Of a DNA stretch of 53,276 nucleotides, positions 34,201 to 41,092 are shown in pieces. Made by a program: the position numbers and the translations under genes. This DNA comes from CAIQJJ01 sp964606085 (GTDB lineage: Bacteria; Chloroflexota; Anaerolineae; Anaerolineales; UBA4823). The notes beneath the pieces were generated by a model that saw only the letters and a list, made by a program, of their open reading frames with translations, was not told where the DNA came from and did no database searches. Every line of letters begins with the position of its first letter. Position 1 is the first letter of the stretch. The stretch lies in the NCBI GenBank assembly GCA_964606085.1, contig CAZSFD010000028.1:1-53276 (forward strand), read 5' to 3'.

Positions 34201-35519
34201 GCATTGGTGAATTTGCGGTCATGCGTGCCGGCGGCGGTGTTGGCCACCCAGGGTTCGTTGTGACCGACGGTATTGATCGTTGGGCCAGCATTGCCCGCCG
34301 AAGCCGCCACATAGATGCCCGCTTCGCGGCAGCCCAGGAAGGCCAGTGAGGTGGTGTCGCTCCACGGGTCCGTGCCGCCGCCAATAGAGAAGTTGATCGC
34401 GTCTACCACGCCGTCGGCAATGGCCTGGTTGGCTGCCGCGGTAGTGGCCGTGTTGGGGCACAGGCCGCGGCCATCTGACGGGTTGGTGTAGCACGCATCG
34501 TAGGCGATAATGTGCGCATGAGGGGCTACGCCAGAAACCAGGCGGGATAGCGTGATGGTTGGGGCGAAGATGGTGGCTGTAACGACATTGCCCGCAACCG
34601 TGCTGGCCGTATGGCTGCCGTGGCCGTTATCATCGCGCGGGGCATCGGGGTCGAGTACATTGTCATTTTGCATATCGTACGCGCCGATCAGCTTGTCGTT
34701 ACAGGGGAAGGTGGGATCGTAATCGCCGGAAGCCGGGTTACACACCCCAAAGAACTGCCCCGGGGCGGGGTGATCGTAGCCGTCGTAAGGAGCAGGGTCT
34801 ACGAAGGACGGGTGGCCGTTGTAGGTCTCGCCCAGGATCACCGTGGGGCTGATCACGTTGATGCCTGAGTCGATGATGCCAGCCACCATGCCTTCGCCTT
34901 GCGTGCCGGGCAAGCCGCCGGTGGTGCTGCCATCCCAAATGCCCAACGCACCGATCCAGGCCGGGCCGACATCGGTGTCGAGCGGCAGGTCCACTTCCCG
35001 TTCGACCAAGCGGACGCCATCTGAAGCCGCTAATTGGCTTGCTTCACCAGGGGTCAGGGTCAACACCACGCCGTTGACGGCGTGCTGGAATTGGTATGAG
35101 ACTTCAATTTTTCGCCGAAGTGTCGTTTCGAGTGTGGCGATGAATTGCGCCTGTTTTTGGGCCAGGTAGTTCACATACGCGACGCTTTCGGGCGCTTTGG
35201 GATTCAACCGGGTGGCCTTCGTCGCGCTGGGGCTGGTGGCTTTCAGGCCGGCGATGCCCCCACGGTAGCTGACCAAAGCCGGTTCTTCGAGCAAGACGAT
35301 ATAACGAGCCAGGCCGCTGGCGCCCTTGACTTCGTTGACGACGCCTTTGGATGCCCTGGTATTGCTCACGGCGCTGATTTCGTCGGGTGATGCGCTTTCG
35401 AGCTGCAAGCCACCGCCTGCGGCAGTCACCGGCGCTGGATACGTTTGTGCGCTGACTGGCGTGATCACCATCGAGATGACCACGAACAGACCAATCAGTT
35501 TAGAAAACATTGCCTTCAT
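28254..35519 (-). CDS. Giant secreted subtilisin-like protease with multidomain tail
   Basis: A 2421-residue exported protein. Signal peptide at 1-25 (cleavage after VSA). An I9-type propeptide at about 70-180 precedes the S8 catalytic domain with D217 (GIIDSG), H303 (NGHGSH), oxyanion N410 (ASAGN) and S622 (GTSMAS). A PA domain is inserted at about 465-560. Downstream come DUF11-like beta modules, a cleaved-adhesin/MAM-like jelly roll (about 1450-1620), two InlB-B-type repeats with AWSGD (about 2143-2286), and a final DUF11 module. The protein ends in YKIFLPIITR with no LPxTG or anchor helix. It has a GGAGGAG ribosome site and probably its own promoter. Likely role: digestion of extracellular protein while attached to the cell or matrix. 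Confidence 0.9.
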   Translation of the reverse strand: MKAMFSKLIGLFVVISMVITPVSAQTYPAPVTAAGGGLQLESASPDEISAVSNTRASKGVVNEVKGASGLARYIVLLEEPALVSYRGGIAGLKATSPSATKATRLNPKAPESVAYVNYLAQKQAQFIATLETTLRRKIEVSYQFQHAVNGVVLTLTPGEASQLAASDGVRLVEREVDLPLDTDVGPAWIGALGIWDGSTTGGLPGTQGEGMVAGIIDSGINVISPTVILGETYNGHPSFVDPAPYDGYDHPAPGQFFGVCNPASGDYDPTFPCNDKLIGAYDMQNDNVLDPDAPRDDNGHGSHTASTVAGNVVTATIFAPTITLSRLVSGVAPHAHIIAYDACYTNPSDGRGLCPNTATTAAANQAIADGVVDAINFSIGGGTDPWSDTTSLAFLGCREAGIYVAASAGNAGPTINTVGHNEPWVANTAAGTHDRKFTNALMDMTGDGTPPADMSGAGFTSGYGPAPIVYAGDYGDPLCGTPFAAGTWTNGEIVVCDRGTYGRVAKGQNVLAGGAGGYVLANDAASGNALVGDSHYLPAVHISYADGVALKAWLASGTVHTATIAGATLDIADSNGDIMADFSSRGQSSVDGLLKPNLFAPGVDILAAVESEGGFNFYSGTSMASPHHAGAALLMMALHPDWTPAEIQSALMLTANRDDIVKEDGVTPATPHDRGSGRVDLSQAGIVGLVMDETITNYEDADPANGGDPKTLNLASMANTQCLGQCSWTRVVSSTLDSAVTWTVSVTGTAGLTITVDTTNFTLAAYDEQSLVITADGSALPAGVWAFGEVILTPDDPTVAEAHLSVGIVPTSGILPDWVRFETRRNAGSEWITDLQTFEITDLTSESYGLTQATLDATSLPEDPTNSDPYDGGDGVFYATIPVTNALRLVAEITASTAPDADLFVGRDLDSDGPEESELLCSSTTGSWAEYCNLDNPVNGNYWALVQNWDASANPPDDITLATAVVPMSDAGNLSIVGPATVPALTPFDIQLFWDTPTMQAGDRWYGAFSLGTDPGNPGNIGTIPVDIVRIEDDVIKSVSQDAAFYGDTLTYTITVLPNITDENLTYQITDTIPAGLTYVAGSASATAGTVDVVGNQLTWSGIAEVPQAQYLVSTSNEDPNCAMPFATNGAYVDLRAFGINPNAAISGDSTTWTWTTTGAAPIQFYGNEVGNAIKFTDDGFAVFDPSTAGLTPWTNTAIPDADEPNNLLAVLWKDLEIVYASGQRGVTLVNLNSGPGTPNVAHILDYKGVEVWGEPTQRYDAQFMLARYVDDTPGAYEIIFAYDNLVGPLDIGTIGVENAAGSAGTQFAYDDAALAALTDGMGICFDWYEPQGLADAIEITYQATVDDNPPASVLTNEAVHINDNPGAVEDIASVDVMILGDAVKEVSSTFIEPGELVTYTIELTAGPELGNWSLNDVIPAGFEFVAVEGATYVTATNSIEWAGSLGTGIYQQGFESGIIPPAAWSEYALGVAGSGWRVTDGSDGDLDYGPLTAAEGMYFAWHNDDNVGGVVESWLVSPQFTVDAGNSTLSFWEDNYYTPSFYLYHGVSLSTGSCDPNDGDFVELAEFDANVIGWTEQSVDMSAYAGQTVCVAFVYAGDWADEWLIDDISFATAYPTAHTATLTLRGAIPGFYTNIADLDIDGFAVSVAAPEVRVNGAISDWEKEVWINGAPHNWSDTPFTVVDGDEVVVVDRVMVDWSGAISYTLSETWNDVFTLVNAEADLGSVDTTSNSATWSVTSGVDDTWATITKTFTVNDYNGFSGNIEETLVVSESGLPIERVLDFTIPAEAEIAVTPETLSSTQTADTQITQIVTVTNNGNIPLQWHVANQSALNKAVKAAPASIAVTDTSAVSEKVSESEAPVAEQPAAPVTPYAPSAAVLFDNGPLVTHIGGGGGGADASRLQNASLAMTTLGSHNGRVAGITTADDFVVDGLWDVDSLTFFAYQTGSTTASTITGVYYQIWDGDPSQPGSTIIFGDLTTNRLTSTTWSNIYRDSETSVGATNRPIMANTVSGGFTLGPGTYWVEWTSEGSLASGPWSPPVTILGENTTGNALQWNVTQWVPIIDGGGQGLPFTIEGTERCGVDWATIEPITGTIARDAAASLDVTFDSTGLSGGVYTGTMCLVSNAAQSPLVTIPLTLTVRPEYTLEVKIVGNGNVATDPEQALYIEGDTITLTATADPGWDFVAWSGDLTGSDNPLTFEITADTVVTATFAQNFYTLDLNTVGDGSVAALPDQASYAYGTVVTITATADPLWSFSAWSGDVVGTENPVTVTIMADTVVTATFTANAADLGILKTAPEMVYTGDTITYTLTVSNAGPDGATGVTVVDTLPISVTFVSASAGCTEDDGVVTCAVGDLAADETVEIVIVVTAPDSAAELTNTASVTGNEVDANDDNDQASAVTEVMVMQPTEYKIFLPIITR

Positions 35520-35733
35520 AGAAAACTCCTCCGTAAGTTGTTGATGATTGAGTGGGTGAGTTGTGTTGGGGGAACTGAACGGGTCGGCAAGAGAGTGGTA
35601 ACGATGTCATCAGAACCAGCAATAATCAAGCTCCTTCCTGGGCGAACCCCAATATCTTGAATGTTCGATGGCTTTCATGGGTGCAGCTTTTCCCCCTGCG
35701 TAGCCCGAACTTACATCATTGAAGGCTGCTCTG

Positions 35734-35763
35734 AAAATACCATACTTCAATCCGCTGTGTCAA
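35734..35763 (-). promoter_or_regulatory. Putative promoter of the subtilase gene
   Basis: Minus strand: perfect TTGACA (35763-35758), an 18-base spacer, TATTTT (35739-35734). It overlaps the end of rlmN and would give a leader of about 205 bases. No strong structure was seen in that leader. Confidence 0.4.
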
Positions 35764-36808
35764 GGATCATTAAGGGGGCATTTTTTCCTGCTAACTGCCC
35801 GCAGCCAGCCTGGATGTCTATGCCCCGGCGCAGGCGGATACTGCACGGGATACCCGCTTTTTCCAATTCGGCGCGGAAGGCTTCGGCGCGCTGGCGCGTG
35901 GTGGCCTGGCCTTGGTAGGCCCGCGTGGGGTTGAGCGGGATGGCGTTGACGTGGCAGAGCATTCCGCGCAGGCGTTCGGTCAGGCGGTGGGCCTGTTCGG
36001 GCGTATCGTTCACACCCTGGATCAGCGCCCACTCGAAGGTGATGCGCCGATGGGTGGCGCCCACGTAGTCGCGGCAGGCGGCGAAAAGTTCATCCAGCGG
36101 GTATTTCTTGTTGACCGGCAACATCGCGGTACGCAGTTCATCGTCGGCGGCGTGCAGCGAGACGGCCAGGTTGACCTGGCGTTTCTCGTTGGCGAAGCGG
36201 CGGATCATCGGGATCAGCCCGACGGTGGAGATGGTAAAGCGCCGCTCGCCCAGGTTCAGTCCCGCCGGGTCGTTCAGGCGGTCAATGGCGGCCATCGTTG
36301 CTTCGTAATTGTGGAAGGGTTCGCCCATGCCCATGATCACCACGTTCGTTACCGGCAGCCCTTCGGCTTTGAGCAGGCGGGCGTAGTACAACACCTGCTC
36401 CACGATCTCCCCGCTGCTGAGATGGCGCTGGAAGCCCATCTGCCCGGTGGCGCAGAACACACAGCCCATGGCGCAGCCCGCCTGCGTGGAGATGCACAAC
36501 GTCTGGCGTTTTTCGTAGCGCATCAGCACGGCTTCGATCAATTTGCCGTCGGGAAGTTGGAAGAGGGTTTTGCGGGTCTCGCCGTCTGAAGAATCGAGGA
36601 TGGTTGAAGGGTGAAGGCTGCCAAAGCAGAAGTTGTCAGCCAGTTTTTGGCGCAAGGGTTTGGCGAGCGAGGTAAATTCGTCGGGCGAGACCCACAGGTT
36701 TTGATACAGCCCCTGCCAGATTTGTTTGGCGCGGTAAGCCGGTTCACCCCAACTCACCAGGGCTTCGGTTAATTGCGTAATTGAACGATCATAGATGGAT
36801 GAACTCAT
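35747..36808 (-). CDS. rlmN: 23S rRNA (adenine2503-C2)-methyltransferase RlmN
   Basis: A 353-residue radical SAM enzyme that methylates A2503 of 23S rRNA and A37 of some tRNAs. CAMGCVFC gives the three iron-sulfur cysteines, GQMGF follows, GMGEPFHNYE binds SAM, and the methyl-carrying cysteine is in DIQAGCGQL near the C terminus. The ATG at 36808 encodes MSSSIYDRS and overlaps the upstream radical SAM gene by 20 bases; longer readings are inside that gene. Both genes likely share the promoter at 38734-38742. Confidence 0.95.
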   Translation of the reverse strand: MSSSIYDRSITQLTEALVSWGEPAYRAKQIWQGLYQNLWVSPDEFTSLAKPLRQKLADNFCFGSLHPSTILDSSDGETRKTLFQLPDGKLIEAVLMRYEKRQTLCISTQAGCAMGCVFCATGQMGFQRHLSSGEIVEQVLYYARLLKAEGLPVTNVVIMGMGEPFHNYEATMAAIDRLNDPAGLNLGERRFTISTVGLIPMIRRFANEKRQVNLAVSLHAADDELRTAMLPVNKKYPLDELFAACRDYVGATHRRITFEWALIQGVNDTPEQAHRLTERLRGMLCHVNAIPLNPTRAYQGQATTRQRAEAFRAELEKAGIPCSIRLRRGIDIQAGCGQLAGKNAPLMILDTAD

Positions 36809-38723
36809 GTTGATGGTTTTTCTGCCAACGGTCGGCGTTGAAATCGCTTTCAGCCTTTTTCGGTCGCACTTCCGGGCATTTCCAGGCATCGCCGGGGTGC
36901 TGGCGGCGCACATCGGCAAACAACGGCAAGATGCCGCAGGCGAAACACTGCTCACGGCAATCCACACGGGTCTGGCTTTCCAGGCTTTGCTGGTAATCTT
37001 GCAGCAAGTATTTCTTGCGCACGCCATCGCTGATGTGATCCCACGGGAAGGCCTCATCGAGGCCGCGCGGACGGTGGGTGTAGAAAGCCGGGTCGAGGCC
37101 GACGGCAGTGAAGGCCTCCTGCCAGGCGTCATAGCGGAACTGGTCACCCCAGGCATCGAATTTGGCCCCATGCTGCCAGGCGCGGTAGATCACCTCGGCC
37201 ATGCGGCGGTCGCCGCGCGATAGCCAGGCTTCGAGCAGCGTATCGGCGGGCTTTGTCCATGAGAGCTTGATATTCTTCACCCGCAGTTCATCTTTGAGCA
37301 GGCGCTGCTTGGCCTCGATCTGCTCCACGGTGTCGCAGGCAACCCACTGGAAGGGCGTGTGCGGCTTTGGCACAAAGGTACTCACCCCGGCGTGGACTTC
37401 GACACGCTTCCCGGCCACCTTGCGCCCCTCGGCCAGCACGGCCTTGCACAGGTCGGCAATCGCCTGCACATCTTCGAGCGTTTCGGAGGGGTGGCCGATC
37501 ATGAAATAGAGCTTGATCGTCGTCCATTTGCGGGCGTAGATTTCGCGGGCGGTATCGAGTAATTGCTGCGTGCTGATCGGTTTGTTGATGATCTGGCGCA
37601 TGCGCTCCGTGGCGGCTTCGGGGGCCAGCGTGAACCCGCCGCGGCGCGTGCCCATCAGCGCATCCATCAAATCCACCGAGGTCGATTCGATGCGCAGCGA
37701 AGGCAGTGACACCCCCAGGTTTTTCTCGCCATATTTGGCGCTGACCGCCTGCACCAGCTCCAGTACATGCGTATAGTCAGAAGATGACAGCGAGAGCAAA
37801 CCAATATCCTCGAAACCTGTGGCGGCCAGCGATTTTTCGATGGCCTGCATAATCTCGTCTACCGAGCGTTCGCGCACCGGGCGAGTGATCATGCCGGCGT
37901 GGCAGAAGCGGCAGCCGCGCGTGCAGCCGCGCATGATTTCGATGGGGATGCGGTTGTGGATCGTGTCTATGTATGGCACGAGGAAGTTCGTCGGCGGGGG
38001 GGGCAGCTCGGCCACCAGGCGTTTGACCACGGCGGCGGGGGCGGCCTCGTCCAGGCGCTCCAGCCGGGCAAACGTGCCGTCCTCGTGGTAGCTGGCGGCG
38101 TAAAATTGCGGCACATACACGCCTTCAATCCCCGCCAGCGCTCGCAGCTTATCCACCTTCCCGCCTGCAAGCTGCAAAGCCTCCACAATCTCATGGATCA
38201 CTTCCTCGCCCTCGCCGATGACGAACGCGTCTATGAAGGCGTGCATCGGTTCGGGGTTGAAGGTGGCATGACCGCCAGCGATGATGATGGGGTGTTCGTC
38301 GCTGCGCTCGGCGGCGAAGAGCGGGATGCCGGCCAGATCGAGCGTTTGCAGCACGTTGGTGTAGAGCGTTTCGTAGGGCAGGGAGAAGCCGATCAGGTCG
38401 AAGGCGGCCAGGGGGTGGTGGGTTTCGAGCGAGTACAACGGAATACCGCGTGACCGTATCGCCGCTTCCATATCCAGCCAGGGCAGGTAGGCGCGTTCGG
38501 CCAGCGCATCAGGGCGTTGATTAACCTGGTCGTACAGAATCGCCAGGCCGAGGTTAGACATGCCGATGTCGTAAATATCGGGGAAAACCAGGGCCACGTG
38601 AACGGGCGTGGCGTCCCAATCTTTGACGACCTGGTTATATTCGCCGCCGGTATAGCGGCCCGGTTTTTCAACCGTGGGCAAGATGCGCTCGAGGCGCAGG
38701 TTAATTTCGGTGGGAGTGAGCAT
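36789..38723 (-). CDS. B12-binding radical SAM protein (TIGR03960-like)
   Basis: A 644-residue protein with an N-terminal cobalamin-binding-like domain (VALVFPDIYDIGMSNLGL, IIIAGGHATFNPEP) and a radical SAM barrel whose cluster motif is CTRGCRFCHAG. GVSLPSLRIES and TLAPEAATERMR are characteristic of the TIGR03960 group, and the C terminus has CREQCFACG, possibly another metal site. In many bacteria this family neighbours a DUF2344 protein and rnE/rnG-type genes, which are absent here. Function of the group is not established. The start ATG is about 4 bases from the predicted transcription start, with no ribosome site, suggesting leaderless translation. Confidence 0.87.
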   Translation of the reverse strand: MLTPTEINLRLERILPTVEKPGRYTGGEYNQVVKDWDATPVHVALVFPDIYDIGMSNLGLAILYDQVNQRPDALAERAYLPWLDMEAAIRSRGIPLYSLETHHPLAAFDLIGFSLPYETLYTNVLQTLDLAGIPLFAAERSDEHPIIIAGGHATFNPEPMHAFIDAFVIGEGEEVIHEIVEALQLAGGKVDKLRALAGIEGVYVPQFYAASYHEDGTFARLERLDEAAPAAVVKRLVAELPPPPTNFLVPYIDTIHNRIPIEIMRGCTRGCRFCHAGMITRPVRERSVDEIMQAIEKSLAATGFEDIGLLSLSSSDYTHVLELVQAVSAKYGEKNLGVSLPSLRIESTSVDLMDALMGTRRGGFTLAPEAATERMRQIINKPISTQQLLDTAREIYARKWTTIKLYFMIGHPSETLEDVQAIADLCKAVLAEGRKVAGKRVEVHAGVSTFVPKPHTPFQWVACDTVEQIEAKQRLLKDELRVKNIKLSWTKPADTLLEAWLSRGDRRMAEVIYRAWQHGAKFDAWGDQFRYDAWQEAFTAVGLDPAFYTHRPRGLDEAFPWDHISDGVRKKYLLQDYQQSLESQTRVDCREQCFACGILPLFADVRRQHPGDAWKCPEVRPKKAESDFNADRWQKNHQHEFIHL

Positions 38724-38733
38724 AGCGGCGCGG

Positions 38734-38742
38734 ATTATAACA
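38734..38742 (-). promoter_or_regulatory. Extended -10 promoter of the radical SAM/rlmN pair
   Basis: The minus strand reads TGTTATAAT: a perfect TATAAT with an extended TGn. It ends 10 bases before the ATG at 38723, so the transcript would begin around 38727. The -35 (TAATTC) is poor, as is usual for extended -10 promoters. Confidence 0.55.
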
Positions 38743-38805
38743 GAATAATTTGGACTGAATTAGGCCGAATTGCGGCCTGTGTTACAATCCAACCATGAGG
38801 TGCGT

Positions 38806-39405
38806 ATGGAAATCCTGCCAATAACCGAACAGCTTGTCGAACAGGATGTTTCCCCCATCCTTCCAACTGAGAAATTGATCACCGGTGCAGAACTGGCTGA
38901 ACTGGGGGATATCGGGCCGTGTGAGTTGATCGAAGGGAGAATTTTGAAGATGAATCCAACTAAATATCTGTATGGTGCCATTGAAGCGCGCCTGGCCCAA
39001 CAATTGGGTGTCTTTGCTGATGAGCGCGGGTTGGGGGTTGTTATGAGTGGCGAAGTTGGCATTTATACCCATCGCAACCCAGATACAATTCGTGGCGCCG
39101 ATGTATTGTTTATTTCTGGCGAAAGACTGGCGCGTGCCACGTTGAATAGCTTTCTCGATGTCGCCCCCGAACTGGTGGTGGAAGTGCTTTCACCCAATGA
39201 CCGTTGGGGCATGGTGAAAAAGAAATTGCGTGAGTATTTTGAGATCGGTGTGGTGGTTGTGCTGGTGGTAGACCCCCATGAACGCACGGTTTCAGTCTAC
39301 CGCTCACTGACGCAGATTGCCGAGTTGGGGGTTGGCGACGCGCTCGAACTGCCCGACGTGCTGCCGGGTTTCCAATTGCCGTTGGATAAATTATTCGCTG
39401 CGTAG
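38806..39405 (+). CDS. Uma2-family putative endonuclease (DUF820)
   Basis: A 199-residue protein of the Uma2 family, with a PD-(D/E)XK fold. PCELIEGRILKMNPT near residue 36 gives the E-G motif, IRGADVLFIS the catalytic Asp, and ELVVEVLSPND the E-x-L/V pair, followed by KLREYFEIGVVVVLVVDP, all typical. Family members are abundant in cyanobacteria and Chloroflexota, often in many copies, and their biological role is unknown. The ATG at 38806 has GAGG 5 bases upstream and a TACAAT box at 38783-38788. It ends one base from the convergent phosphotriesterase-like gene. Confidence 0.88.
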   Translation: MEILPITEQLVEQDVSPILPTEKLITGAELAELGDIGPCELIEGRILKMNPTKYLYGAIEARLAQQLGVFADERGLGVVMSGEVGIYTHRNPDTIRGADVLFISGERLARATLNSFLDVAPELVVEVLSPNDRWGMVKKKLREYFEIGVVVVLVVDPHERTVSVYRSLTQIAELGVGDALELPDVLPGFQLPLDKLFAA

Positions 39406-39406
39406 G

Positions 39407-40321
39407 CTAATGCGCGAAGGCCATAAACGGATTTTTAACCGTCATCTGGTGGATGGTGGCTGAATCCAGGCCGGCTGCGTGTAGCTTGGGCAGGAAAACT
39501 TCACTCAGGTAGGTGAACGGCTTGGGTTTGCCGCCGCCGGGTTCGGCCGGCGTGTACCAGCCGCGGTCGTGACTGAGCAGCAGGCGGTGCGCCAGGCCAG
39601 CCTCGATGACGCGCTGAATGCGTTCGAGGTGCGGCTCATCTGCATCCCAGCCGATGTTGTCGTATTCGATCCACACCCCGCGGCGGGCCATTTCGATGTG
39701 CAGCGCAAAATCGGGTTCGGCCTGCGTATGCACCCAGATGAAGCGCTCTGGCGGGAAACCGCATTCCTTCAGGATGGCGAGTTGGTCTGCCACCACGCGC
39801 CCGCGGATGGTGTGACTGGCGATGGCGCTGCCCGAGGGCAAGGCGGCCCGCGCCGCGGCGTGTAAAATCTTCGTCTCAACCGGTGTGATGCCATCATCGC
39901 CGGCGCTGACTTTGACGAACCCCGCCCGCACGCAACTGCCGCGGATGCCTTCTTCGAGTTCGGTGCGCATCCAGGCATAGAGTTCGTCTTCACTGGCTTT
40001 GTGCGCCCAGGCTGGCACCCACGGTTCGCGGTAAATGCCGGTAGCCACCACCACGGGGAAATTGGCCGCCTCCGCCACGGCCTGCACCAGGTCAACACGC
40101 CTGCCTACGCCTTCGGGCGTGCATTCCACCAGCAGGGTCACACCCGCACCGTGGGCGCGGATCAGTTCGGGGGCCATCAGCGCCACCACATCAGCCGCCT
40201 CGGCCTGGGCAAAATCGGGCGGGGCCGGGTGGCGCAGGTCTACGAAGATGTGTTCGTGGGGCAAGATCAAGCCTACGTCTTCACCAGATTGCGGGCCGTG
40301 GGTTGTCCAAATGGCGGTCAT
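39407..40321 (-). CDS. Phosphotriesterase-family metal-dependent hydrolase
   Basis: A 304-residue TIM-barrel amidohydrolase. LPHEHIF (H-x-H), the likely carbamylated lysine in GFVKVSAG, the metal histidines in IASHT and WVHTQ, and the final aspartate in LLLSHDRG match the PTE/Php family. Members hydrolyse lactones, phosphotriesters or phosphorylated sugar lactones; most have unknown natural substrates. It is the last gene of the coupled set that starts at 43502, 12 bases after cysH. Together with the sulfatase it suggests processing of ester-bearing organic molecules. Confidence 0.85.
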   Translation of the reverse strand: MTAIWTTHGPQSGEDVGLILPHEHIFVDLRHPAPPDFAQAEAADVVALMAPELIRAHGAGVTLLVECTPEGVGRRVDLVQAVAEAANFPVVVATGIYREPWVPAWAHKASEDELYAWMRTELEEGIRGSCVRAGFVKVSAGDDGITPVETKILHAAARAALPSGSAIASHTIRGRVVADQLAILKECGFPPERFIWVHTQAEPDFALHIEMARRGVWIEYDNIGWDADEPHLERIQRVIEAGLAHRLLLSHDRGWYTPAEPGGGKPKPFTYLSEVFLPKLHAAGLDSATIHQMTVKNPFMAFAH

Positions 40322-40333
40322 CGGGTTGCTCCT

Positions 40334-41092
40334 TCATGGATTGTATTTCTGCGCGTCAAGCAGAAAGGTGAGTTTGGCCTGGGGCAGGTTCTTATCGAAC
40401 AGGTTGGTGTGTAAGCCGCATTCGGTTTTGCCTTTGCCAACCCAGCGCCCGGCGCGTTCATCCTGGTCGCTTTCCACGGGGCGCGTGCAGGGCGCACAAC
40501 CGATGCTGCGGTAGCCTTTTTCTAACAGGGGATGGGTGGGCAATTGGTGTTCGGCGATGTATTCCTGAACATCTTCTTTTGTCCAGTTCAGCAGCGGGTT
40601 GATCTTCACCAGCGCCTCTTTGTGTACCTCGATGATTTTGGCCTGGGCGCGCTCGCTGGTCTGGTCGCGGCGGATACCGCTGATCCACGCTTTCAACCCA
40701 GACATGGCCTTCTGCATCGGCTGGACTTTGTTGATAAAGCAACACAGGTTGGGGTCGTCGTTGGGCAGGTTGTGGCGGTTCTGGCGGATAAATTCATCCC
40801 AGCGGTGGTCGCGGCGCAGGTCTACGATGTTGAGCTGCCATTCGTAGCCCATCTGCTCGCGAAACATCAACGTATCCCAAAAATGAAAGCCGGTATCCAG
40901 GAAGAAAATGCGCATTTCGGGTTGGATGTGCGCCATCATGTGCAGCAATGGAACGCTCTGCGTTTGAAAGGACGAACTCATGCCGATGTGCGGATAGTAC
41001 GTATCCACCGCCCATTTCAGGATTTCCTGGGGCTTGGCCGTTTCAAATTCTTGGGCGAGCTGCGCCAGTTCAACAGGCGAAGGGTAATACAT
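40334..41092 (-). CDS. cysH: Phosphoadenylyl/adenylyl-sulfate reductase CysH
   Basis: A 252-residue assimilatory reductase that converts activated sulfate (PAPS or APS) to sulfite using thioredoxin. SSSFQTQSVPLLHM binds the nucleotide, IFFLDTGFHFW is conserved, and the C-terminal ECGLH carries the catalytic cysteine. The extra CC...CAPC cysteine pairs (LCCFIN and IGCAPCTRP) are the ligands of a [4Fe-4S] cluster, which points to the APS-reducing subtype. The ATG at 41092 shares its A with the sulfatase stop (TGATG), so translation is coupled; a TTG one codon upstream is less likely. No other sulfate assimilation gene is in the window. Confidence 0.93.
   Translation of the reverse strand: MYYPSPVELAQLAQEFETAKPQEILKWAVDTYYPHIGMSSSFQTQSVPLLHMMAHIQPEMRIFFLDTGFHFWDTLMFREQMGYEWQLNIVDLRRDHRWDEFIRQNRHNLPNDDPNLCCFINKVQPMQKAMSGLKAWISGIRRDQTSERAQAKIIEVHKEALVKINPLLNWTKEDVQEYIAEHQLPTHPLLEKGYRSIGCAPCTRPVESDQDERAGRWVGKGKTECGLHTNLFDKNLPQAKLTFLLDAQKYNP

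Noticed and set aside
28254..35519. LPxTG-type sortase signal at the end of the subtilase
   Set aside because: The terminal LPIITR lacks the Thr-Gly pair, hydrophobic helix and charged tail of sortase substrates.
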